A stretch of DNA of 20,708 nucleotides from IMG/VR virus record IMGVR_UViG_3300031565_000474, positions 1-20,708 of that record; one strand, given 5' to 3'. Below are positions 9,136-15,607 of this stretch, piece by piece. The stretch's first letter is position 1, and each line of letters starts with the position of its first letter. The notes under the pieces are model-generated. The model did no database searches. It saw only the letters and a program-made list of their open reading frames with translations, and was not told the origin of the DNA. Made by a program: the position numbers and the translations under genes. The stretch comes from a virus.

Positions 9136-10299
9136 TTAGCTTACGGTTGAACTGAACGGTGTCGCAAAAGTACCAGAAGCATTACACCCTACTTGTACCC
9201 ACCACTGGTTTAGGCCTACGTCTTTTACAAACACACTTGTGCCAAGTATACCCCCTGTGGTGCTCCCGTTGAAAGTCACGGTATCTGTATCTGCTGCTGT
9301 CAAAAAGATATTTGCTGCATCTCCTCGCCCGAAAGCTAGACCTGACATTACGTCGTCAGCTAAGGCGCACTTTATCGTAGTAGTGTTAGATGTTATGGTA
9401 GTGTCCACAAAAAATGTGTAACTATCTCCACTGCCTGTAGCCTCTGGTAGGGTTACCTCTTGCCCTGCGGCACGATTCAACTTAACAGTTCTACCTGCGT
9501 GTGCGGGGGTTGTCACTACCAAGGTGGCGGCAGTGACGTCGACCAGTGTTAAAGCTGCGTTTTGCTTTATTAAACCTTTGGCTTCTACGTCACCTTCAAA
9601 GATTCTGGTATCTTGTTTAGCTGTGCTAAGTATTTTTTGATCGCTGTCTTTTTCTTGAAATACTGTGGCGTCTTTGCCTTCTAAACTGTACGTTACTAAA
9701 GGCACTGCCTGCACGTTTGTAACAGTACCGGCGAAAGTAGCGTTAGCAATAAATCTTAATACTTGTGTTGAACCTGCTACAATGTCGACAGACACCGTGG
9801 CGTCTGCTGTTGTCAGGGCCGCGCTGGCTGTGCCGCCGCCGATAGAAACTGTCAAGCTTCCTGCGGAACGTGTCATGTCAAACGTAACTCGGTAACTAGC
9901 ACCGGCTATTAAAGGTGTAGCTACTGTCTGGTCTAAGTTAGGTGTAGATGCGCTTGCCGTTCTTGTGGCCGCCCCGTCGGCTATCGCCCAGCCAGCTCCC
10001 GCTGTCCAGCCGGTGGTGTCAGCAAACTCTCCATTAGAGACATAATTTGATGTTATAGGTTTAGTGCGTATGCGAAAGATATTTTTTCCTGTGCTTAACA
10101 CACTACCGCTAAAAGTAACATTTGGCCTAGCGGCAGCAACCGGTTCCCACGCCCCTAATGGGTTGCGGGAAACGGCTTTCTCTAGCACTATTGTGCCATC
10201 GAAGGGTGAAGCCACGGAATAAGTTATATTTTCCTGTTGCACGCCTGTTTCCACTAATGTAGAAAAAGAACCCGCACCTGCTATACTACCTGTAGGCAT
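9136..10299 (-). CDS. head fibre / capsid-associated protein with carbohydrate-binding-like domain
   Basis: A 387-residue beta-rich, Thr/Ala/Gly/Ser-rich protein with almost no Cys. Residues about 85-200 look like a jelly-roll carbohydrate-binding module: VSNGEFADTTGWTAGAGWAI, then a YRVTFDMTRSAG segment, the usual NG-F-W--GW pattern of such domains. Residues about 255-385 (VKLNRAAGQEVTLPEATGSG, later FGRGDAAN, NGSTTGGILG, QWWVQVGCNASGTFATPF) match a C-terminal domain that I recall from many phage virion surface proteins. The middle (DATVFQEKDSDQKILSTAKQ) may be a trimerising linker. A location between the cement protein and tail genes suggests a capsid-bound or vertex fibre that could bind host or mucosal sugars; this is inference. 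The start has a GGTGGAGG ribosome binding site. Confidence 0.7.
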   Translation of the reverse strand: MPTGSIAGAGSFSTLVETGVQQENITYSVASPFDGTIVLEKAVSRNPLGAWEPVAAARPNVTFSGSVLSTGKNIFRIRTKPITSNYVSNGEFADTTGWTAGAGWAIADGAATRTASASTPNLDQTVATPLIAGASYRVTFDMTRSAGSLTVSIGGGTASAALTTADATVSVDIVAGSTQVLRFIANATFAGTVTNVQAVPLVTYSLEGKDATVFQEKDSDQKILSTAKQDTRIFEGDVEAKGLIKQNAALTLVDVTAATLVVTTPAHAGRTVKLNRAAGQEVTLPEATGSGDSYTFFVDTTITSNTTTIKCALADDVMSGLAFGRGDAANIFLTAADTDTVTFNGSTTGGILGTSVFVKDVGLNQWWVQVGCNASGTFATPFSSTVS

Positions 10300-10325
10300 A
10301 CCTCCACCCTCTAATGTTTTGTTGT

Positions 10326-10673
10326 TTATTTAAAGTTTTTAAGATCTTTTAACGTCTTAGGGGCAGAATCGTCTTTATCGTTGGCGTCAGCTTTTATTTC
10401 GTCGGCTTTCTTCAAAGATTCTCTAGCCTTTTCTATGGCGCTTAATTTGTTTTCGTCTGTCTTTGTGTTTATGGTTTTTCTAGTTTCACCCACCATTCCG
10501 ACCTTACGGGCGTCTTGGCTTTCTATAACGGTAGCAGTCGACGGAAGTATACTATAGTATTCCTCGGGGAACTCATGAGTTATCTCCGCTGCGCCATCAC
10601 GGTTACGGTATAGGCGATGCGGCTCCCCAAAGGGAGCAGCAAACCAATTGTTTTGTAATTTAACTTTTAACAT
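10326..10673 (-). CDS. small virion-region protein of unknown function
   Basis: A 115-residue protein between cement protein and head-fibre genes. Residues 1-60 form a compact domain beginning MLKVKLQNNWFAAPFGEPHR and ending near EFPEEYYSILPSTATV; residues 70-115 are highly charged (Lys/Asp/Glu/Ala) and probably a helix or disordered tail. The N-terminal NNWFAP-like start with FPEE..LP is seen in small proteins of podovirus head modules as I recall, but I cannot name a family. Ribosome binding site AAGGAAGGTGG precedes ATG. It could be a minor head or accessory assembly protein; no further claim is supported. Confidence 0.7.
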   Translation of the reverse strand: MLKVKLQNNWFAAPFGEPHRLYRNRDGAAEITHEFPEEYYSILPSTATVIESQDARKVGMVGETRKTINTKTDENKLSAIEKARESLKKADEIKADANDKDDSAPKTLKDLKNFK

Positions 10674-10697
10674 AATCCACCTTCCTTATATTATTAA

Positions 10698-11165
10698 TCA
10701 AGCAACGCTACCTTGTGGGTAAGCTTTGTTAGCGTCTAACGGAGACATAGATAAGAAAGCGGTTATCGTGCCTGCGGTAGTGTTTTGAGTTGTAACAACT
10801 TCACGAATACCTAAATAACGTTTGTAATTTATGTTAGACGGCAGCGGAGTTGATAATAAAACCGTACCAGGTTTTAAAGCGCCTGTACCGCTTGTGGTGC
10901 CTGTAACAAAATTTGTACTTGTTAGGATGTTTTCCGCGCCTGAATCTAAAGCCACGTTAGCTGCCTGCGTTAAAACTACTGCGAAAACACCAGCACTGCC
11001 AGCGGTTATGCCTGTGTCTACAACTACGTTTAGGTATACCGGCTCGCCTACGCCGATGTTGATACCGGCTGCGCCTAGATCATAGGCCTCGCCGACTTTA
11101 CGACCCGTGGTAGTATTGCCGGTTGCTTGCGCTTCGGCAAAAGTTGTAAGTAAATCTCTTAACAT
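10698..11165 (-). CDS. capsid cement (decoration) protein, Bbp16-like
   Basis: A 155-residue beta-rich protein immediately downstream of the major capsid gene. The series of features fits the cement protein family typified by Bbp16 of Bordetella phage BPP-1: an N-terminal LLTTFAEAQA-like helix, an AYDLGAAGINIGVGEPVYLN strand region (D.G....IG.GEP), a central VDTGITAG motif, a LL.TPLP strand, a KRYLGIRE strand, and a C-terminal TAGTITAFLSMSPLDANKAYP. In BPP-1 the cement protein locks the major capsid proteins in the mature shell. Position one gene after the capsid protein matches the BPP-1 order. Ribosome binding site AAAGGAT lies 7-8 bases before ATG. Confidence 0.85.
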   Translation of the reverse strand: MLRDLLTTFAEAQATGNTTTGRKVGEAYDLGAAGINIGVGEPVYLNVVVDTGITAGSAGVFAVVLTQAANVALDSGAENILTSTNFVTGTTSGTGALKPGTVLLSTPLPSNINYKRYLGIREVVTTQNTTAGTITAFLSMSPLDANKAYPQGSVA

Positions 11166-11194
11166 TTTATTATCCTTTTATTAAATATTTACTA

Positions 11195-12193
11195 TTAAGA
11201 TACCAGTGCTTCGTCAGCAGACAGGCAATCTAAACGGTGTATAGGGAATCCCGCAAACATTGTAGTTGGAACTCCGCCTACGTTTTCTGTGGTAAGTGTG
11301 CTATTTGCCACACGATTCTCTATTTGAGCTTCAAGAATGTCTTTCATGTCTCTTGACATGTACCAAACACCCCTGCCGCCGCTATACGGATTATCTATAC
11401 GGCTAAGTAGTTGGCGCATCAAACGTGGTAGATTAGCTGAACTGCCTGTAGCTGTAGCATTTAGGTCAGACTTATCTATATTACAGATACGACCTACGCC
11501 TCTCCAATCGCGTAAATGTAAACCTAGGTTTACTTTAAAGTGTGTACGGTAAATCTCACGAGACCCTCCGGTGCCTGTTAAAGTATCTTGACCTTTAAAG
11601 TTTACCATTATCGCGTCAGTAGCGTTACCTTTAGGGACGATTAGGTGGCAGGTTGTTTCCGCCCACTTAACGAACCATATAGAAGCGTTATCCGTACCCG
11701 CCCCGCCGCCTGCAAGAATGTTATCTGCGTTCTCTGCTGACAAAGAAGAATAGCGTGGTGCAAGGCCGGTGAAGCTATTAGGTTCAATCTGCTCACTACC
11801 ATATATCATGGTGTTGGCTAGATTTTGCGCCATACTCTCTAAGTGACCACGGGATTCCATAAGAAGCGCGTGCTCTTTGCCGCCGGGGGCAAGGTCTATA
11901 AGGTCTTTGTCTGGCTCAGAATACGCTTCAAGATTACCTATGTTATCCTGAATTTGTGCGTAAGTAGACTTAGAGGGTTGTACGAACTGGTACATAGCTC
12001 TCCAAGTAGAGTTAGGGAGACCGGTGCGAACACTGGAACGGTGGTAGTGATCTCCGTTGGCGACGGTAGTCACTGCGTCGGCCACAATAGTGTTGTATTC
12101 GTTTAGTATCTCTACTACCGCTGCGCCTTTCCCGTCAGGGTCGGTCAGTTTTAGTATGTCCAATAAGGACGGGTTGTTAGTGCTTAGTGACAT
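11195..12193 (-). CDS. major capsid protein, epsilon15 gp7 / BPP-1 type
   Basis: A 332-residue HK97-fold capsid protein. The opening LLDILKLTDPDGKGAAVVEIL followed by a TGLPNSTWR motif, FVQPSKSTYAQI, and LEAYSEPDKDLIDLAPG is the characteristic N-terminal block of the epsilon15 gp7-type capsid family (L.......DPDGK.A.IVEILN, VRTGLP...WR, G.QPSKST.AQV, E.WSEVD.DLA). Residues about 150-300 form the P- and A-domains with an IYRTHFKVNLGLHLRDWRGV segment and R..LSRI. The scaffold gene lies upstream and the cement gene downstream. A likely ribosome binding site, AAGGGATAG, precedes ATG by 4-5 bases. It is normally the most abundant virion protein. Confidence 0.93.
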   Translation of the reverse strand: MSLSTNNPSLLDILKLTDPDGKGAAVVEILNEYNTIVADAVTTVANGDHYHRSSVRTGLPNSTWRAMYQFVQPSKSTYAQIQDNIGNLEAYSEPDKDLIDLAPGGKEHALLMESRGHLESMAQNLANTMIYGSEQIEPNSFTGLAPRYSSLSAENADNILAGGGAGTDNASIWFVKWAETTCHLIVPKGNATDAIMVNFKGQDTLTGTGGSREIYRTHFKVNLGLHLRDWRGVGRICNIDKSDLNATATGSSANLPRLMRQLLSRIDNPYSGGRGVWYMSRDMKDILEAQIENRVANSTLTTENVGGVPTTMFAGFPIHRLDCLSADEALVS

Positions 12194-12234
12194 TTTACTA
12201 TCCCTTTTTAGTTAAAAAATTATTAATCGCTACC

Positions 12235-12945
12235 CTACGAAAATATACGTTGAGCAACGGACTTAGTAACGGGTTGGGTATTGCCACCAATCAATACGTC
12301 GCCTTCGGACATAGCTTTTCCAATTCGGTAGAAAAACCTGACCATCTCTGGGTGCTTTTCAAGTTTGGATTCTTTGAGGTATGTTGTTAATTCCTCTGAA
12401 CCAAACTTCTTTAACGCCTTAGCACCTATTCCTATGTTCTTCTGTAAGTCTTTACCACCAAATTCGGTATCACTTTTACAGCCGTCTTCCCAAGATTTAT
12501 ACAAATCGTTAAGAGCCTTTTCCTGCTCTTTTATAGCGGAACTTTCCGCAGCAAAAGCATCGTCCAAAAGTTTCTGGGCTGCTTTATCTGATAGATTGTG
12601 TTCCTTTGCGAATTCTTTTATCTTTGCAGTTTCTTGCTCTAATATCTCTTTATTAACTGTATCTTTAAATTCTTCCGGTATCACGAACTCGTAGTCATCT
12701 AATGTTTTGCCTTGGGTATCAGAAGTCTCTTTTTCTTCTTTATTACCACTTTCACTTTTTGTTTCTGTGTTTTCAACATTGCCTTCTGTGTTTTCTACGG
12801 AAGCTAGACCTTTCAGGTCTCCTCCCTCTATGGAAGAAGTATCTACTTCTTTGTTCTGCCCCGCCTCTGGAGCCTTAGTAGTTTCTACACTACCTACTGC
12901 TGCGACAGCGGTTGTATCTTGCGCGTTATTAGTTTCTTCACTCAT
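12235..12945 (-). CDS. capsid scaffolding protein
   Basis: A 236-residue, strongly acidic, helical protein directly upstream of the major capsid gene, the usual place of a scaffold. Residues 1-85 are disordered and rich in Glu, Thr, Asn and Ser (TEGNVENTETKSESGNKEE). Residues 90-215 are predicted helical with Lys/Glu heptads (EILEQETAKIKEFAKEHNLS). The short C-terminal end (GGNTQPVTKSVAQRIFS) is basic, which fits the scaffold's capsid-binding tail in other podoviruses. The assignment rests on composition and position, since scaffold sequences diverge rapidly. Ribosome binding site AGGGTGG precedes ATG. Confidence 0.82.
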   Translation of the reverse strand: MSEETNNAQDTTAVAAVGSVETTKAPEAGQNKEVDTSSIEGGDLKGLASVENTEGNVENTETKSESGNKEEKETSDTQGKTLDDYEFVIPEEFKDTVNKEILEQETAKIKEFAKEHNLSDKAAQKLLDDAFAAESSAIKEQEKALNDLYKSWEDGCKSDTEFGGKDLQKNIGIGAKALKKFGSEELTTYLKESKLEKHPEMVRFFYRIGKAMSEGDVLIGGNTQPVTKSVAQRIFS

Positions 12946-12954
12946 AAGTCCACC

Positions 12955-13299
12955 CTAATCTTCTAAGTAATTGTCTAAGATATTATAAGACTTAGATTCT
13001 TTTTCTAGCCCTTCCAACCTGTGTTTGATTGTCCTGGCTCTTTTTAAATCTTCATCCTGCATCATTATGTAACAATTATCCTTGATTGTCAATACCCTTT
13101 GTATTATTTGACTTCCTAATTGCCTTTTACCGTTGTGAAACACCACATTGTCCTGCGGTACGACATACATACCGGACATTTCTATTATCTCAAAGATAAC
13201 CTGTCTACCGTTTTCGGTAGCCAATACGTCTTGCCAAGCTAGCTCTTTTGACTTTTCTATTTCGGCCACAAGCTTATCATACTGCGCTTCGTTTGTCAT
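12955..13299 (-). CDS. Bbp19-like small phage protein
   Basis: A 114-residue protein between portal and scaffold genes. The segment WQDVLATENGRQVIFEIIEM, followed by a G.YVVP stretch and FHNGKRQLGSQIIQ, matches the pattern of Bbp19-type proteins of BPP-1 and relatives (VL.T..GR.VL..L...G......F......A...G.R..G..I...L). Their function is not established. The C-terminus is charged and helical (LKRARTIKHRLEGLEKESKS). Its ATG overlaps the stop region of the portal gene by 4 bases (translational coupling), and a GGAGG lies 7 bases upstream. The gene order Bbp19-like, scaffold, capsid, cement is the same as in BPP-1. Confidence 0.75.
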   Translation of the reverse strand: MTNEAQYDKLVAEIEKSKELAWQDVLATENGRQVIFEIIEMSGMYVVPQDNVVFHNGKRQLGSQIIQRVLTIKDNCYIMMQDEDLKRARTIKHRLEGLEKESKSYNILDNYLED

Positions 13300-15005
13300 T
13301 CCGCCGCCTCCGCTCTACCCATTGATTCTACTGCTTGCGCGCCCATTTGGGCGGCATTAGCGTTTTCTACCTCTGCTTGCCTATCTGCTTGCGCCTGCGC
13401 GGCTTCCGCTTGCTGCTGCATAATCTGCTCAACTTCTTCGTTAGAGCGTACTGCGCTGGGCTGTACGCCAGTCATGCGTGCGTAAGAATCCATAGAAGAG
13501 ATTGCGTCTATCTTTAACAACGCCTCTGGGTTAGTCTGCGCCAAACCTTGCCCGAACATAATGTACCTTTCTAGTGACCCTATTTCGGAGAATTGCTGCG
13601 CCAAGGCCAAAGCAGATATAAATTTAATATTAAGAGGCATACCTTCCATCTCCTCCGGCATAGGCGGTAGTATTCCCGCTCTTTCTGCCTGCCTAAAGGT
13701 GCGTTCTATTAGTGATGCTTGAAACTCTCTGTGTATCCTGCCGAGGGGTGGGCCTAACTGCATAAGAGCTTCTTGGTCGCGCATAGATAATTCCATCTGG
13801 TTGACGGGTTGAATACCCTTGCGCTGTGTTATAGCCATAAATAAGTTTACAAAGAAAGCTTCGTTGATACGTTGCTCCACTCTGTCCATCTCTATGCTCA
13901 TTTCTTGGAAAGGTACATTTACTTGGTACGCGCTTTGTACTCTTTCCCCTGAACCGTCATTAGCAATATATCCGCTTGGTATGTTCTGTTTACTTACAGC
14001 CGCTTGTTTTAATTGTGGTGGGCCTGTAAGCACCGGCGTTACCATCTTATCAAGCCCTTGCGCCTTCCTACGTTCCATTATCTGTAGGCCTTTAGTATCA
14101 CCCAGTGCTACCATCGCCGGGCAGTCGGTGCCGTAGGTATCTTCATTACTTAAATCCCAGCGTATGACGTGCACCGGGAATTCCTCGAAACCGGACTTCT
14201 CTAAGAAATTATTTTTGAAATCATCGGGATACCTGCTGGCGTCACTACCGGCGGCTCCTTGCTCGTAGTATACTGTTCTAAAAGGTTTGTTAGCCGATTC
14301 TAGTTTTTCAGGGTCGTGGTCCGGGTTCGGTTCTATGAACTGCACTACACGGAATCTGGCTTCGTAGTTCGCTGTGTCGTAAGCACTCTTAACCGCTATC
14401 GATACATTATCCATGCCAAAGCGCCCGATTAGTTGCTCTGCTGTACGGGTGGTTCGCGTAGCAAAGGTGTTGACGTTAAATCGGTCATCCTGACCTATAA
14501 AGTAGCTACCTGCCGTGTGCGTGTAGAACCTCGTTACGTCGTTGAAATCATCCAACTGTGACATGGCTGAGGTGCCGTATAATAGTAATTCTTTAAACAT
14601 GACCGGTGCCATGTTATATAAATTGCTTGAAAAGAATATTTGTCGTATGAGGTTCTCGACCTGATACAGCCAGTCCCTCACCGGTGCAAAGCCCATCATG
14701 TCTGGATCCATTGTCTCGAACTTGAACCAAGGTCTGGACGCCTCCATGGTGCCCGTAAATATTCCTGCGGTAGCCACCCTTAGTGCTTGTGTAGCCCTCG
14801 AGTTTATTATGTTGCCGTATTTGCGATTGCCGTTGTTGGGTAGCTCGTCCAGGAATCTCCCGCTGTGTGGGCTAATAAAAGCGGATAACTGCTGCCAGTG
14901 GTGTTCAAAAGATTCGCGTTCCCTAGCCATAGACGCTAGCCTAGTGTTGTAGTAGTTCATGCTGGATTTGTTCCCAAGGAACGGTTCACTCTTAATGTCT
15001 ACCAT
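13296..15005 (-). CDS. portal (head-to-tail connector) protein, T7 gp8-type
   Basis: A 569-residue portal protein of the podovirus head-to-tail connector family. Diagnostic stretches are YYNTRLASMARERESFEHHW (R...L...R..FE..W), then FISPHSGRFLDE, then NIINSRATQALRVATAGIFT followed by RPWFKF (the family's S.A..AL..LAAG....T....WF.L), and LYNMAPVMFKELLLYGTSAM (the Y......KE...GT). The C-terminal third (from about residue 380) carries FVNLFMAIT..G and a Gln/Ala-rich tail (EEVEQIMQQQAEAAQAQADR) predicted as coiled coil. Length is close to that of T7 gp8 (536). It forms the dodecameric ring through which DNA is packaged and ejected. AGGGG about 8 bases upstream serves as ribosome binding site. Confidence 0.93.
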   Translation of the reverse strand: MVDIKSEPFLGNKSSMNYYNTRLASMARERESFEHHWQQLSAFISPHSGRFLDELPNNGNRKYGNIINSRATQALRVATAGIFTGTMEASRPWFKFETMDPDMMGFAPVRDWLYQVENLIRQIFFSSNLYNMAPVMFKELLLYGTSAMSQLDDFNDVTRFYTHTAGSYFIGQDDRFNVNTFATRTTRTAEQLIGRFGMDNVSIAVKSAYDTANYEARFRVVQFIEPNPDHDPEKLESANKPFRTVYYEQGAAGSDASRYPDDFKNNFLEKSGFEEFPVHVIRWDLSNEDTYGTDCPAMVALGDTKGLQIMERRKAQGLDKMVTPVLTGPPQLKQAAVSKQNIPSGYIANDGSGERVQSAYQVNVPFQEMSIEMDRVEQRINEAFFVNLFMAITQRKGIQPVNQMELSMRDQEALMQLGPPLGRIHREFQASLIERTFRQAERAGILPPMPEEMEGMPLNIKFISALALAQQFSEIGSLERYIMFGQGLAQTNPEALLKIDAISSMDSYARMTGVQPSAVRSNEEVEQIMQQQAEAAQAQADRQAEVENANAAQMGAQAVESMGRAEAAE

Positions 15006-15008
15006 CTT

Positions 15009-15509
15009 CTACGCCCCTAACAATCTTTTTCTGGCTGTTACTTGCCCTGCCTCGCCACTGGTGCCTAGACCCCTAGACGTAGTAAATATTAAACTGCTGC
15101 GCCCCTGCGCGGCTGTCTCTAATGCTGTCCTAGAAGCCATCTGCTGGCTTGCTAAGGCTTGCTGTGTTCCGTCGCGCTGCGGTAAGTCTGTAGGTTGTGC
15201 AGTACCCTCCTGCGGAGGTACCGCTGTCGTGGACAAAGACGGCATACGGGGGGTACCCTGTAAAAGTGAGGCTCCTACGCCTATTAACGATGCTGTGGTA
15301 GCTAAACCTTTTAGCGTAGTCTTGCCTATAAGACCGGTTGCTGCGCCTCCTATTGTATTTGCTGTTGCTGCTACGCCCGCTAGTGCACCTCCTACGCCTG
15401 TACCTACCCCGCCTATGAGACCTGCTGCCCCTAGTGCTGCGCCACCTGTCACCACCGCTGCGGCTGCTAATGCGGCTATAGGTAACACTCTTCTAAAAAA
15501 CCTTCTACT
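15009..15509 (-). CDS. small Ala/Gly-rich virion-region protein; proposed AGT start
   Basis: The reading frame from a GTG at 15488 gives 159 residues, but that GTG lacks a well-spaced ribosome binding site. An excellent one (GGAGGTGA, 15513-15520) sits upstream and is correctly spaced for an in-frame AGT at 15509, seven codons earlier. Starting there gives 166 residues and adds RRFFRR, so the protein begins with a basic patch followed by a long Ala/Gly/Val hydrophobic stretch (residues about 8-60), a sensible membrane-inserting or signal-like start. The middle is Pro/Gln/Thr rich. The C-terminal end (SSLIFTTSRGLGTSGEAGQV then RKRLLGA) resembles the LLT..GL......KTLLG ending of small podovirus virion proteins near the portal gene (T7 gp7.3-like), as I recall. 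An in-frame TGA two codons before AGT rules out a more distant start. Confidence 0.7.
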   Translation of the reverse strand, partial: SRRFFRRVLPIAALAAAAVVTGGAALGAAGLIGGVGTGVGGALAGVAATANTIGGAATGLIGKTTLKGLATTASLIGVGASLLQGTPRMPSLSTTAVPPQEGTAQPTDLPQRDGTQQALASQQMASRTALETAAQGRSSLIFTTSRGLGTSGEAGQVTARKRLLGA

Positions 15510-15512
15510 CGG

Positions 15513-15520
15513 TCACCTCC
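15513..15520 (-). promoter_or_regulatory. near-perfect Shine-Dalgarno serving an AGT codon
   Basis: GGAGGTGA on the minus strand matches eight bases of the 16S rRNA 3'-end complement, the strongest such site I found in the window. Three bases (CCG) separate it from AGT at 15507-15509, giving 6 bases between GGAGG and that codon, which is standard start spacing. No ATG, GTG, TTG, CTG or ATT lies within useful distance in the frame; the first conventional start is the GTG 24 bases beyond the site. This is what decides the unusual start proposed for the adjoining gene. Confidence 0.8.
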
Positions 15521-15530
15521 CTCTGGTAAG

Positions 15531-15607
15531 TGGTTGCGGGGGTAGGACTTGCACCTACAATCCCTTGGTGAGTAACCAAGTGAGTTTACTATTTTCTCCA
15601 CCCCGCG
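15531..15607 (-). tRNA. initiator-type tRNA with ACU anticodon
   Basis: A 77-nt cloverleaf with encoded CCA begins at the base after the terminase large subunit stop codon. The acceptor arm has C1xA72 unpaired followed by G2:C71, C3:G70 and four more pairs (CGCGGGG / CCCCGC), and the D stem has A11:U24. These are the marks of bacterial initiator tRNA; the 5' CGCGGGGTGGAG and 3' CCCCCGCAACCA match E. coli tRNA-fMet. The anticodon stem is CTTGG/CCAAG with loop TTACTCA, so the anticodon is ACU (15571-15573), which reads AGU, not AUG. The T arm is GTAGG/CCTAC with loop TGCAAGT. The variable loop is five bases, so it is not a serine-type tRNA. Odd points: U55 is G, G19 is U, position 37 is C, and the 29:41 pair is U:A instead of the initiator's G:C. 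It is either a repurposed initiator or a decaying copy of one. Confidence 0.85.

Noticed and set aside
15571-15573. Calling the tRNA an ordinary tRNA-Ser for AGU codons
   Set aside because: The anticodon fits, but there is no long variable arm, and the C1xA72 mismatch and A11:U24 belong to initiator tRNAs, so an elongator serine tRNA is unlikely.
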